Shown: positions 44,564-54,790, numbered from the stretch's first letter. The stretch: 64,000 bases of DNA from Streptomyces sp. NRRL B-3428 (GCA_000721375.1 JOGW01000007.1:1-64000), one strand, 5' to 3'. Translations and numbers: made by a program. Notes: a model not told the origin generated them from the letters alone.

Positions 44564-46312
44564 TCAGCCCGCGTAGGGGTCCGCCACCTTGCCCGGCCGG
44601 GCGAGGAAGCCGAAGTCGCAGCCGGTGTCGGCCTGCGTGATGTGCTCGGAGTACAGGGCCCCGTAGCCGCGCTCGTAGCGTTCGGGCGGCGGGGTCCAGT
44701 CGGCGCGGCGGCGCTCCAGCTCGTCGTCGTCGACCTCCAGACGGAGCGAACGGGCCGCCACATCAAGGGTGATGAGATCTCCCGTACGCACCAGGGCGAG
44801 CGGTCCGCCGATATGCGATTCGGGAGCGATGTGCAGCACACACATCCCGTACGAGGTGCCGCTCATCCGCGCGTCGGAGATCCGCACCATGTCCCGTACA
44901 CCCTGTTCCAGGAGGTACTTGGGGATCGGCAGCATCCCGTACTCGGGCATCCCGGGCCCGCCCTTGGGACCGGCGCCGCGAAGGACCAGGACGTGGTCCG
45001 CGGTGATGCCGAGCGCCGGGTCGTCGATGGTGCGCTGCAGGGTCCGGTAGTCGTCGAAGACGACTGCGGGTCCGGTGTGCTTGAGCAGGTGCTGTTCGGC
45101 GGCGATGTGCTTGATCACGGCGCCGTCGGGGCACAGGTTGCCGCGCAGTACGGCCACTCCGCCCTCTTCCGCCACCGGGTCGGTGCGCGGCCGGATCACG
45201 GCGTCGTTGTGCACCATCGCGCCGGCGAGCTGTTCGCGCAGGGTGGTGTGCGCGACCGTCGGCCGGTCGAGGTGGAGCAGATCGGTGATACGGGACAGGA
45301 AGCCGGGCAGTCCGCCCGCGAAGTGGAAGTCCTCCATCAGATACGGGCCGCCGGCCGGCTGGACGTTGGCGAGCACCGGGACCGTGGGGGCGATGCGGTC
45401 GAAGTCGTCGAGGGTGAGCTCCACGCCCGCGCGTCCGGCCATGGCGATCAGGTGGATCACGGCGTTGGTGGAGCCGCCGAGGCCGAGCACGGTGGTGACG
45501 GCGTCCTCGAAGGCCTCGCGGGTGAGGATGTCGCCCAGCCTGAGGCCCTGCCGTACGAGCTCCACGATCCGCAGTCCGGCCGATGCGGCCATCCGCTCAT
45601 GGCCCGAGTCGACGGCCGGGACGGACGAGGCGCCGGGCATCGTCACACCGAGCACCTCGGCGGCGGCGGTGAGCGTGGAGGCCGTGCCCATGGTCATGCA
45701 GTGGCCGGCCGAGCGGGCCAACCCGTTCTGCAGTTCGCCCAGTTCACAGTCCCCGAGCCGGCCCGCGCGGTGCTCGTCCCAGTACTTCCACATGTCCGTA
45801 CCCGACGCGAGCGTCTCGCCGCGCCAGTGTCCTGGCAGCATCGGCCCGGCCGGCACGAACACGGTCGGCAGGTTCATCGACGCGGCGCCCATCAGCAGCG
45901 CGGGGGTCGTCTTGTCGCAGCCGCCGAGGAGCACGGCGCCGTCCACCGGGTACGAGCGCAGCAGCTCCTCGGTCTCCAGGGAGAGGAGGTTGCGGTAGAG
46001 CATCGGGGTCGGCTTCTGGAAGGTCTCCGAGAGTGTGGAGACCGGGAACTCCAGCGGGAATCCGCCCGCCTGCCACACCCCGCGCTTGACCGCCTGGGCG
46101 CGGTCGCGCAGATGGGAGTGACAGGGGTTGATGTCCGACCAGGTGTTGAGGACCGCGATCACCGGCTTGCCGAGGTGCTCCTCGGGCAGATAGCCGAGCT
46201 GGCGGGTGCGGGCGCGGTGGCTGAACGAGCGCAGTCCGCCGGCCTCGTACCACTGGCTGCTGCGCAGCTCGGGCCCGGTCGCCTGCGGGCCGGTCCCTTC
46301 CGGTGCGCTCAC
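44564..46312 (-). CDS. IlvD/Edd family sugar-acid dehydratase
   Basis: A 582-residue iron-sulfur dehydratase. Segments VIAVLNTWSDINPCHSHLRD, VDGAVLLGGCDKTTPALLMG and LARSAGHCMTMGTASTLTAA carry the three cluster cysteines (NPC, GGCDK, GHC). MSGTSYGMCVLHIAPE is the C-terminal signature. The sequence is closer to L-arabinonate/D-xylonate-type dehydratases than to dihydroxy-acid dehydratase of amino-acid synthesis. It would convert an aldonic or uronic acid-derived sugar acid to its 2-keto-3-deoxy form. GTG 46312 overlaps the DapA-like stop (GTGA). The exact substrate is inferred from context. Confidence 0.9.
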   Translation of the reverse strand: MSAPEGTGPQATGPELRSSQWYEAGGLRSFSHRARTRQLGYLPEEHLGKPVIAVLNTWSDINPCHSHLRDRAQAVKRGVWQAGGFPLEFPVSTLSETFQKPTPMLYRNLLSLETEELLRSYPVDGAVLLGGCDKTTPALLMGAASMNLPTVFVPAGPMLPGHWRGETLASGTDMWKYWDEHRAGRLGDCELGELQNGLARSAGHCMTMGTASTLTAAAEVLGVTMPGASSVPAVDSGHERMAASAGLRIVELVRQGLRLGDILTREAFEDAVTTVLGLGGSTNAVIHLIAMAGRAGVELTLDDFDRIAPTVPVLANVQPAGGPYLMEDFHFAGGLPGFLSRITDLLHLDRPTVAHTTLREQLAGAMVHNDAVIRPRTDPVAEEGGVAVLRGNLCPDGAVIKHIAAEQHLLKHTGPAVVFDDYRTLQRTIDDPALGITADHVLVLRGAGPKGGPGMPEYGMLPIPKYLLEQGVRDMVRISDARMSGTSYGMCVLHIAPESHIGGPLALVRTGDLITLDVAARSLRLEVDDDELERRRADWTPPPERYERGYGALYSEHITQADTGCDFGFLARPGKVADPYAG

Positions 46313-47220
46313 AGCGACCACTCCCCCGCTATCGCCGCGACCTCCGCACGGGCGGCGGAGGGCAGCGGACTGCTGGGCGGGCGGACCTCGCGGCGGCACA
46401 GGCCGAGCGAGGCGAGGGCCTCCTTGACGACGGTCACGTTGTACGCGGAGCCGTCCTCGGCCCGCAGTTCCTCGAAGCGGCGGATCTCTTCCCAGACCTT
46501 CATTGCGGCGGGGTGATCGCCTGCTCGAAGCGCTTCGATCATGGACAGCGAAAGGCCCGGTGCGACGTTCACGAGCCCTGAGGTGAAGCCGGTGGCTCCC
46601 GCCGAGAAGTAGGAGGGCGCGTACGACTCGGCGAGTCCGGCCACCCACACGAAACGGTCGAGCCCCGCGTCGCGGGCGAAGGCGGCGAAGGTCACCGGGT
46701 CGGGGACCGCGTACTTCACCCCGATCACGTTCGGGCAGGCCTCCCCCAGCTCCGCGAGCCGCGCACCGGGCAGCCGCGGATTGCGGAGGTACGGGACGAC
46801 GCCCAGCTCGGGGACGGCCTCGGCGATGGCGTGGTGGTAGTCCACCCAGCCGTCGGCGCTGACGTAGGGGTGCACGGGCTGGTGCACCATCACCATCCGG
46901 GCGCCGGCGTCGCGTGCGTGCCGCGCCGCCGCGACGGCGGTGGGCACCTCATGGCCGATCCCGGCGATGACCGCGCCCTGGCCGTCGGCCACCTCGACGG
47001 TCAACTCCAGTGCCCTGCGCCGCTCTTCGGGGTCGAGGGCGTAGAACTCTCCGGTGTTCCCGTTCGGGGTCAGCGTGCGCACCCCGGCGTCGAGCAGCCT
47101 GCGCAGCAGGACCCGGTGGGCGGGCTCGTCGATGCCGCCGTCCTCGGCGAAGGGGGTGACGGGGATCGCCACCACATCGGCGAGCGCGGCCCGTTCAGCG
47201 GTGAAGTCGAAGGCGGTCAT
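46309..47220 (-). CDS. DapA-family aldolase/dehydratase
   Basis: A 303-residue (beta/alpha)8 class I enzyme of the dihydrodipicolinate synthase superfamily. AIPVTPFAEDGGIDEPAHRV, LTPNGNTGEFYALDPEERRR, VVPYLRNPRLPG (Tyr) and NVIGVKYAVPDP (Schiff-base Lys) are visible. With an IlvD/Edd dehydratase next to it, it is likely a 2-keto-3-deoxy-sugar-acid dehydratase or aldolase rather than a lysine-pathway enzyme. The start overlaps the GntR stop in an ATGA. It contains a CGAAGCGCTTCG palindrome at 46526 that may be fortuitous. Confidence 0.88.
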   Translation of the reverse strand: MTAFDFTAERAALADVVAIPVTPFAEDGGIDEPAHRVLLRRLLDAGVRTLTPNGNTGEFYALDPEERRRALELTVEVADGQGAVIAGIGHEVPTAVAAARHARDAGARMVMVHQPVHPYVSADGWVDYHHAIAEAVPELGVVPYLRNPRLPGARLAELGEACPNVIGVKYAVPDPVTFAAFARDAGLDRFVWVAGLAESYAPSYFSAGATGFTSGLVNVAPGLSLSMIEALRAGDHPAAMKVWEEIRRFEELRAEDGSAYNVTVVKEALASLGLCRREVRPPSSPLPSAARAEVAAIAGEWSL

Positions 47221-47903
47221 GCGCTGTGACCCCCCTCGGTCTCGTCCGAAACGGCCTGTTCAGGGGTGGCTTCGGGAAAGGCGTGGCGTACGAAGTCCGC
47301 GATGTGCGCGTGCAGCGCGGCGGCCGCCCCCTCGCCGTCGCCGGCCCGGGCCAGACGCAGGATCTCCTGATGCTCGGCGGCCTCCTTCTCCCAGGAGGGC
47401 CGCGCCGCCCAGGCCACCGCCGAGACCAGCGCGGCCTGGTCGCGGACCTCGTCGAGCATCCGGCCGAGCAGCGGATTGCCGCAGGGCAGGTAGAGGGCGC
47501 GGTGGAAGTCCCGGTTGGCCAGGCTGCGTTCGGCGGCGTCGGCGGCGGCCTCGGAGCGGGCGAGCGCTTCGGCGGCCTCCTCGAAACCGGCCCTGCGGCC
47601 GATGGCACGGCGCAGCGCCTCGGGCTCCAGAAGCAGCCGCACGTCGTAGACCTCGTGCGCCATCTCCGCGTCGACCATGCGCACGGTGACGCCCTTGTAC
47701 TGGCTCATCAGGACGAGTCCTGTGCCGGCGAGCGTCTTCAGCGCCTCGCGTACCGGCGTCTTGGACACCCCGAAACGGGCCGCCAGTTCGGTCTCCACCA
47801 GGGCCTGTCCGGGGACCAGCTGTCCGGTGAGGATGCCGTGCTTGATCGCCTCCAGGACGTACTCCGTCCTGGAAGGGATCGGGCTGGGCGCTGCGAAGGT
47901 CAT
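47217..47903 (-). CDS. GntR family regulator, FadR/FCD type
   Basis: A 228-residue repressor. The N-terminal winged helix is SRTEYVLEAIKHGILTGQLV, then GQALVETELAARFGVSKTPV and REALKTLAGTGL. The FCD ligand domain (about 90-215) keeps VRLLLEPEALRRA, NRDFHRALY and H(x)3-type metal/ligand histidines in EHQEIL and HAHIADFVRHAF. FCD regulators sense organic and sugar acids. It is the first gene of the sugar-acid operon and probably regulates it. ATG 47903 follows GAGGCTTG; an upstream ATG at 47927 overlaps the operator-like region. Confidence 0.92.
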   Translation of the reverse strand: MTFAAPSPIPSRTEYVLEAIKHGILTGQLVPGQALVETELAARFGVSKTPVREALKTLAGTGLVLMSQYKGVTVRMVDAEMAHEVYDVRLLLEPEALRRAIGRRAGFEEAAEALARSEAAADAAERSLANRDFHRALYLPCGNPLLGRMLDEVRDQAALVSAVAWAARPSWEKEAAEHQEILRLARAGDGEGAAAALHAHIADFVRHAFPEATPEQAVSDETEGGHSA

Positions 47904-47925
47904 CAAGCCTCGGCTCTCGCGTATC

Positions 47926-47957
47926 ACGTCTCATATATGACGTACGAAATATGACGT
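47926..47957. promoter_or_regulatory. probable GntR operator pair
   Basis: ACGTCTCATATATGACGT (47926-47943) is nearly palindromic, with TCATATATGA a perfect inner palindrome. The half-site ATATGACGT recurs 14 bases on (47949-47957). It is the most A/T-rich stretch nearby and lies just before the gntR start, so it may combine promoter and autoregulatory operator. The rest of the 224-base gap to 48127 shows nothing else. Confidence 0.55.
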
Positions 47958-48127
47958 GCCGAAGCTAAGGCGGGGACAGCGCGCCGTCAACGCTTCGGAC
48001 AGAACTTCTTTGTGGATACGGGGAGTTCGGGCATCCCCTCCGCCAACCGCCCGACGCGCAACGCGCCCAGGCCCTCGGCGTACGCGAGCGCACACCGAGG
48101 GCCGAGGAGCAAACACCGGCGGAGGAG

Positions 48128-48958
48128 TCAGGGATAGGTGATGTCCGAGGCGGTGTAACGGCAGTAGGTGCCGTCGGGGCCGGAGCCCAGCTTCGAGGGC
48201 TCGTCGCCGGTGTTGTTGCCCTGGAATCGGGTGCAGGGCGTGATCTTGCGGTTCGGGTCGCCGTGGATGCGGATGTTGCGCAGGGCCGCGGTGTCGCCGT
48301 AGTTCTGGTTGATGCCGACGACCGAGTTGCCGGGGGCGGTGAGGTCGACGTCGTTGATGATGATGGTGCGCTTGTACTGCGTGGAGCAGTTGCCGCAGGA
48401 GCGGACCAGCTTGCCGAAGTCCGAGACCTGGAACTTGGTGACGACGAGTTTGCCGGCGCCGTTGAACTGCAGCACCTTGTCGTTCGCCTTGCGGGCGCCG
48501 CCGCCGTAGACCGTGTAGACGGACGAGGCCGACTTGCCCTTGAACGTGGCGGCGTCCTCGCCGACGTCCTCCCACCAGACGTTCTGCAGGGTGCAACTGC
48601 CCAGACAGTGCACGCCGTCGGCGGCGGGCGAGCCGATGATCACGTTCTTGAGCGTGGCGCCGTCCTGGAGGACGAACATCGGGTCCTGGCCCTCGTCCTG
48701 GCCGCCGTCACCGAGGTCGCCGCTGCCGTAGTAGCGCTTGTATCCGCCGTTGAGCGTGCCGGAGACCGATATGGAGGCGCTCACGGCCTGGTTGCCCGTG
48801 GCCGTCGGCCAACTGCTCGCGGCGCCCGCGGTGGACATCATGGAGCTGACACCGAGCGCCCCGCCGGTGAGCACGGTCGCCGCCGCTCCGGCGATCAGCG
48901 TCCGTCTGCGGGTCGTCCGGCGTCCGTGCCGCGCGCGCGTTTCCTTGCGTGAAGTCAT
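48128..48958 (-). CDS. secreted pectate lyase (PL3)
   Basis: A 276-residue exported beta-helix lyase. The Arg-rich start with RRTTRRRTLIAGAAATVLTG is a Tat-like signal, ending about AGA-ASS. GGQDEGQDPMFVLQDGATLK, NVIIGSPAADGVHCLGSCTL then QNVWWEDVGEDAATFKGKS are the PL3 landmarks, with paired cysteines for disulfides and Ca-binding Asp/Glu. It cleaves de-esterified pectin. It reads away from the gntR operon and ends 224 bases before it. A CGGCAACCTTTCGG motif lies 55 bases upstream of its ATG. Confidence 0.94.
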   Translation of the reverse strand: MTSRKETRARHGRRTTRRRTLIAGAAATVLTGGALGVSSMMSTAGAASSWPTATGNQAVSASISVSGTLNGGYKRYYGSGDLGDGGQDEGQDPMFVLQDGATLKNVIIGSPAADGVHCLGSCTLQNVWWEDVGEDAATFKGKSASSVYTVYGGGARKANDKVLQFNGAGKLVVTKFQVSDFGKLVRSCGNCSTQYKRTIIINDVDLTAPGNSVVGINQNYGDTAALRNIRIHGDPNRKITPCTRFQGNNTGDEPSKLGSGPDGTYCRYTASDITYP

Positions 48959-49012
48959 GCCACGTTTCCTTGCGTGGGGGTGTGCTGACGCAAGTCAGTG
49001 GGCGCCGGGTCC

Positions 49013-49025
49013 CGAAAGGTTGCCG
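49013..49025 (-). promoter_or_regulatory. CGGCAACCTTTCG motif before PL3 gene
   Basis: The minus strand reads CGCGGCAACCTTTCGGG, 55 bases before the PL3 start. It is the third member of the set with 30692 and 34228. Confidence 0.45.
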
Positions 49026-49045
49026 CGTACTTCGGTGCGTGCTCC

Positions 49046-50883
<1,838 letters not shown>

Positions 50884-50930
50884 ACCGGGTGAAGGCGCTT
50901 ACGGTCAGGGTCCGCCCTCCCCGTAGGCGC

Positions 50931-51758
50931 TCAGTCCTGTCGCGCGAAGTCCCCGTCCACCCGCACCGGTTCGCCGTCCGCCACACCCTGCGCCGCGTAC
51001 GAGTCGTCCTTCGCGTCACGGCCGCCGCCCGCGTGGTTGTACTGGCCCGCGAAGACATGCCGGCCCGCCGGGACGGTCCGCCCGTCCTTCAGGGTCCAGC
51101 GGTAGACGAGGAAACCGTCCGCCTCCACGACGTCCGAGGTGAAGTCCGCCGCCGGCAACGTCCGCCACGCACCGGTGGATTCGACCCCTTCGGTGAGCGC
51201 GATCCGCACCTCGACGACCAGGGAAGTGAGTGGCTTGGAGGTGTCCACGGTGACATCGCTCTGCGCCCAGAACTCGTTGCTGTGCGGGTTGACCGAACCG
51301 TCCGACCACAGCGGGCCGTCGCTCGTGCCGGTCCCCGCGGAGGAAGGCGGCTGCGTGGTCGGGGCGTCGGAGGCGGACGGATGCTGCGACGGCTCGTTCG
51401 AGGGCGCGTCCGATGAGGGCTTACGGGACGGATCCGGCGTCTGCGAACCCTCCTCCGTCCGCGTCGGCGAGGGCAGCGGCGTGGCCGGCTGCGGCGCCGT
51501 GGTCACGGCCGACGGGCCCGGTTTGTCGTCCCGTATGGCCGCCGTCGCCGAGATCCCGGCGACCGCCACCACGGCGGCGACCCCCACGGCCGCACCGGCG
51601 ACGCGCAGCCAGTTCTTGCGCCCGGGCGGGCGCGGGGCGGCGGTGGTGGTGACAAGGGTGTCGGCCGCCATGCCCCGTTCGACACGGGCCCACATCCGGG
51701 CCTTGTCCGGGATGTGCTCCTCGGCGGCGGACCGCAGTTCGCGGCTCAACTCGTCCAT
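50931..51758 (-). CDS. membrane protein partner of the sigma factor
   Basis: A 275-residue single-pass protein. Cytoplasmic residues 1-50 begin DELSRELRSAAEEHIPDKAR MW, followed by the membrane segment VAGAAVGVAAVVAVAGISAT. A Pro/Ser/Thr-rich linker of about 70 residues leads to an extracytoplasmic domain (LTSLVVEVRIALTEGVESTG; GFLVYRWTLKDGRTVPAGRH). Its ATG overlaps the sigma-factor stop (TGATG), the arrangement typical of anti-sigma factors, but I see no zinc anti-sigma motif. An anti-sigma role is an inference. Confidence 0.72.
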   Translation of the reverse strand: MDELSRELRSAAEEHIPDKARMWARVERGMAADTLVTTTAAPRPPGRKNWLRVAGAAVGVAAVVAVAGISATAAIRDDKPGPSAVTTAPQPATPLPSPTRTEEGSQTPDPSRKPSSDAPSNEPSQHPSASDAPTTQPPSSAGTGTSDGPLWSDGSVNPHSNEFWAQSDVTVDTSKPLTSLVVEVRIALTEGVESTGAWRTLPAADFTSDVVEADGFLVYRWTLKDGRTVPAGRHVFAGQYNHAGGGRDAKDDSYAAQGVADGEPVRVDGDFARQD

Positions 51759-52357
51759 CAGCGCCCGGCCTCCGGTGCGGGAGCGACCGCCCCTGCCACG
51801 TCCGGGCGCCCGCCCTGTGCCGCCGCCCGCAGCATGTCCGTCCCCGTCTTCTGTGTCGCCGAGCCGCCGAGAAGCCGCTGAAGCTCGGCCATCCCCTTGG
51901 ACGTCTGGCTCTTCACCGTACCCACCGATATTCCCAGCGCCTGCGCCGTTTCACGTTCCGAGAGATCCAGCGCATGACGAAGGACCACACAGGCCCGCTT
52001 GCGGAACGGCAGCATCCGCAGCGCACGGCGTACGTCGACGACCGCCGCGACATCGGGGCCCGCACTGTCCACGGTCTCCCGCGACCAGTACAGCGCGATC
52101 CGCCGGCGCTCGCGTACGGCGCTGCGGATCCGGCTGCGCGCCATGTTGGCCACGACACCGCGGGCGTACGCCACGGGGTGATCGGCCGCGCGGACCCGGT
52201 CCCAGCGGTCCCAGACGGCGAGGAGGGCGTCGGCGGCCAGGTCGTCGGCGGCCTCGGCCTCACCGGTCACGAGGTGGGCGAACCGGGCGAGTTCGGCGTG
52301 GTGGCGCTCGAAGAAGGCGTGGAACTCCGCGGCGGGCTCTTCGGCGGCTGCGCCCAC
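51758..52357 (-). CDS. SigE-family ECF RNA polymerase sigma factor
   Basis: A 199-residue sigma-70 protein of the actinobacterial SigE/SigM-like group. Region 2 is FHAFFERHHAELARFAHLVT with AEAADDLAADALLAVWDRWD. Region 4 is LRMLPFRKRACVVLRHALDL then SERETAQALGISVGTVKSQT. GTG 52357 was chosen because AGGGAAGGA lies before it; an in-frame TTG at 52429 is possible. It is translationally coupled to the membrane protein that follows. Target promoters are unknown. Confidence 0.85.
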   Translation of the reverse strand: MGAAAEEPAAEFHAFFERHHAELARFAHLVTGEAEAADDLAADALLAVWDRWDRVRAADHPVAYARGVVANMARSRIRSAVRERRRIALYWSRETVDSAGPDVAAVVDVRRALRMLPFRKRACVVLRHALDLSERETAQALGISVGTVKSQTSKGMAELQRLLGGSATQKTGTDMLRAAAQGGRPDVAGAVAPAPEAGR

Positions 52358-52484
52358 TGCGGTGGATCCTTCCCTGGTCAGCGTGGTGCCGTCAGCGCTT
52401 CTGCGGCTGCGGGGCGGTGAGCATAACAACCGTGGTTCAACCGTCGACGAGCGACCGGAAGGCGAGCTCGGCCGGACCTGCCGA

Positions 52485-52575
52485 GGGTCATGTCAGACCC
52501 GGGTGGGTCATGTCAGACCGAGGCCGGTCAGGTCATGCCGGACCAAGGCCGGTCAGGTCAGGTCAGGTCAGACCG
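52485..52575. repeat. GGTCAGGTCA-type short repeats
   Basis: Two copies of GGTCATGTCAGACC, then two of AGGCCGGTCAGGTCA, then a GGTCA pentamer run occupy the gap between the sigma-factor start and the LacI stop, and run three bases or more into the LacI coding end. Slippage-type repeats are the simplest explanation. They could also contribute to a terminator for the LacI gene. Confidence 0.75.
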
Positions 52576-53575
52576 GAGCCGGACCCGAGCTCGCCCGGCG
52601 GGTCAGCACCGGTTCGAGGAGGTCGAGCTTCTGGTGCTCGCGGCTCTCCAGCTGGTCCACGACCCGCTCCACCGCGCGCCGGCCCAGCTCCTGCGCGGGC
52701 AGGGCGACCGAGGTGAGCCGGACCGAGGCCTGGGCGGCGACCTGGTCGGGGCAGACCGCGACCAGCGAGACATCCTCGGGAACCGCGCGCCCCTGCTGGC
52801 GCAGCAGGCTGAGCAGCGGCTCGATCACCCCCTCGTTCTGCACCACGAGGCCGGTGGTGCCGGGCCGTTCGTCGAAGATCCGCGCGAGCTGCGCGGCCAC
52901 CGCGTCATAGGTGCTCTCGGTCGGCCGGTGCAGCATCCGCACACCCAGCTCACGGGCCGCCGCGCGGGCGCCGTCGAGGGTGCGCTCGGCGAAGCCGGTA
53001 TGCCGCTCGTAGACCGCCGGGGACTCGCCGATCAGGGCGATCTCGCGATGCCCGAGCTCGGCGAGGTGGGTGACGCAGGCGGATCCCGCGGCCGCGAAGT
53101 CCAGGTCCACGCAGGTCAGTCCGGCCGGGTCGGCGGGCTGCCCTATGAGGACGGCAGGGGGTGTGTTCTGGTCGAGGAGCGGCAGCCGTTCGTCCTCCAG
53201 CTCCACGTCCATCAGGATCATCGCGTCGGCGGAGGCGCTGGCCGAGATCCTTCTGACGGCGGAGGCGCCCTCATCGCCGGTGAGCAGCAGTACGTCGTAG
53301 CCGTGGGTGCGGGCGGTGGTGGTGACCGCGATGGCGATCTCCATCATCACCGGCAGATACATGTCCGTACGCAGCGGCATCATCAGAGCGATCACGTGCG
53401 AGCGGCTGCCGGCCAGCGCCCGGGCTCCGGCGTTGGGGTGGTAGCCGAGCTCACGAATGCTGCGCCGCACCCGTTCCGTGGTCTCGCTGGAGATGGCACG
53501 CTTGCCGCTGAGCACATAGCTGACGGTGCTCGGCGAGACCCCGGCCCTGCGGGCGACTTCGGCGATGGTGACCAT
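52568..53575 (-). CDS. LacI family transcriptional regulator
   Basis: A 335-residue regulator. The N-terminal HTH is TIAEVARRAGVSPSTVSYVL with hinge helix YHPNAGARALAG. The periplasmic-binding-protein-like sensor domain follows (ALMMPLRTDMYLPVMMEIAI; DAMILMDVELEDERLP; LIGESPAVYERHTGF). It probably binds a sugar. The perfect palindrome at 53713 lies 138 bases before its start and has the same core as the operator of the importer operon at 44508, so autoregulation and control of the pectin locus are likely. No sugar genes adjoin it directly. Confidence 0.93.
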   Translation of the reverse strand: MVTIAEVARRAGVSPSTVSYVLSGKRAISSETTERVRRSIRELGYHPNAGARALAGSRSHVIALMMPLRTDMYLPVMMEIAIAVTTTARTHGYDVLLLTGDEGASAVRRISASASADAMILMDVELEDERLPLLDQNTPPAVLIGQPADPAGLTCVDLDFAAAGSACVTHLAELGHREIALIGESPAVYERHTGFAERTLDGARAAARELGVRMLHRPTESTYDAVAAQLARIFDERPGTTGLVVQNEGVIEPLLSLLRQQGRAVPEDVSLVAVCPDQVAAQASVRLTSVALPAQELGRRAVERVVDQLESREHQKLDLLEPVLTRRASSGPAPV

Positions 53576-53712
53576 ACGGGTCCTCCTCTGGCCGCCGCAG
53601 AGCGCCCTCTTCGGCGTACCGCACGGCGAACCGCTTCGACTCGATGCTCGATCTGCGCGTGATCCACACTGCCCGCCACTGTAGATGCAGGCCCTATAGC
53701 AGTCCAGACTCA

Positions 53713-53728
53713 GTCGAAGCGCTTCGAC
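53713..53728. promoter_or_regulatory. LacI-type operator GTCGAAGCGCTTCGAC
   Basis: A perfect 16-base palindrome upstream of the LacI gene. A weaker copy, CGAACCGCTTCG with one mismatched pair, lies at 53627-53638 nearer the start. Two sites would suit looping by a tetramer or tight autoregulation. Confidence 0.75.
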
Positions 53729-53799
53729 AAACTACTTCCCGCGGACCGATTGCTTGTTGGCCGCCACCGCTCGCGGGGGTCGACTGTGCGCCCATCATT

Positions 53800-53905
53800 C
53801 CAGGGCGGGGGTACGGGGAGGGCGGGTGGCGGGGAAGGTGGGTTCGGGCGGGTGGCGGGAAAGGTGGTGGTTCGGGCGGGGGACGGCGTCGGAGGCGTGA
53901 GGGCC
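53800..53905 (+). other. G-run-rich stretch
   Basis: Many GGG/GGGG runs with short spacers (GGGCGGGTGGCGGG repeated, GTTCGGGCGGG twice) fill this part of the 534-base gap between the LacI start and 54110. It could form G-quadruplexes on the plus strand. No gene is seen in the gap. The operator at 53713 and the leader of the 54110 gene account for the rest. Confidence 0.6.
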
Positions 53906-54109
53906 CCGACGATGCCGAGTGCATCCGCGCGGCCTGACGATCCCTCAGCCATACGGACCAGCCCGTCACCCGCACGACCACCCCGGACCCCTCCCCGCAT
54001 GCGGGCCGGGCCTCAAGGCCCTTGGCTCTAGGGGATGGAGCGCGGGCGCCAGGCGACCGTGGCGGACGGGCAGGGTGCCGCCACCCCGGGCTTCGCAGGA
54101 GGCATACGC

Positions 54110-54790
54110 ATGCGGACGCAGCGGAACTTGCGACGGACCGTCGTCACAGCAGCCCCGGTCGTGGTGCTCGCCGTTCTCGCGGGGGGCGCCGCTCTGACGC
54201 TGCTGCCGAAGGACGCGGCCGAGGGTGGGAAGACGGCGACCAAGCCGGTCGCCGGCGGCAACGCGGCCGGTATCAAGGTCACGGTGAACGGCTCCTCCGT
54301 GCAGGCCACCACCTCGGCCTGCACCAAGGGCGGCCGCGCCTCGCTGATCGGCGGCGGTGGCAACGCGAGCTTCGCGGGCGGACAGCAGGCCACGCTCGCC
54401 GGCGGCTCGGCGACCTGGACGAACGTGAATCCCGGCACCTACACGGTGGCCGTGGTCTGCGCCGGCGGCGACGCGGCCGGTTCGCAGCGCGTCACGATCT
54501 CCGGCAACTCGGCCACGTCGCCGACGAGCCCGGCCGGCCGGGCCCCTGCGACCACTCCGACCACCGCCCCGACCGGCACACCCACCGGGCGCCCGACCGC
54601 CCCCGTGACCACGCCCACCTACCGCCCGCAGGTCGTTCCGCAGGGCCGCGTACGGGCCGGGCTCGGCGGCGGCGCTCCCCAGCACGTCGACACCTCCACA
54701 CAGATCGCGGGCGGCGTCGCCCTGGCGCTGACCGCCGGCGGCGCCGGCACGTTCCTGATCCGCCGCCGCAACCGCCGCGCCGCCCGGTAA
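54110..54790 (+). CDS. secreted/membrane-anchored protein linked to class F sortase
   Basis: A 226-residue exported protein. The signal peptide is VTAAPVVVLAVLAGGAALTL. A small domain of about 100 residues has two cysteines (TTSACTKGG; VAVVCAGG) that may form a disulfide. A Pro/Thr-rich linker (TTPTTAPTGTPTGRPTAPVT) leads to a C-terminal hydrophobic segment and RRRNRRAAR. That end resembles a sorting tail, but no LPxTG-like motif is visible. ATG 54110 is chosen because the basic signal-peptide start is there. It precedes the sortase gene by 35 bases, so they form an operon. Confidence 0.75.
   Translation: MRTQRNLRRTVVTAAPVVVLAVLAGGAALTLLPKDAAEGGKTATKPVAGGNAAGIKVTVNGSSVQATTSACTKGGRASLIGGGGNASFAGGQQATLAGGSATWTNVNPGTYTVAVVCAGGDAAGSQRVTISGNSATSPTSPAGRAPATTPTTAPTGTPTGRPTAPVTTPTYRPQVVPQGRVRAGLGGGAPQHVDTSTQIAGGVALALTAGGAGTFLIRRRNRRAAR

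Noticed and set aside
46526..46537. CGAAGCGCTTCG inside the DapA-like gene as a functional operator
   Set aside because: It encodes ordinary residues (EALRAG) with normal codons, and is not near a start. It is mentioned only as a possible extra site.
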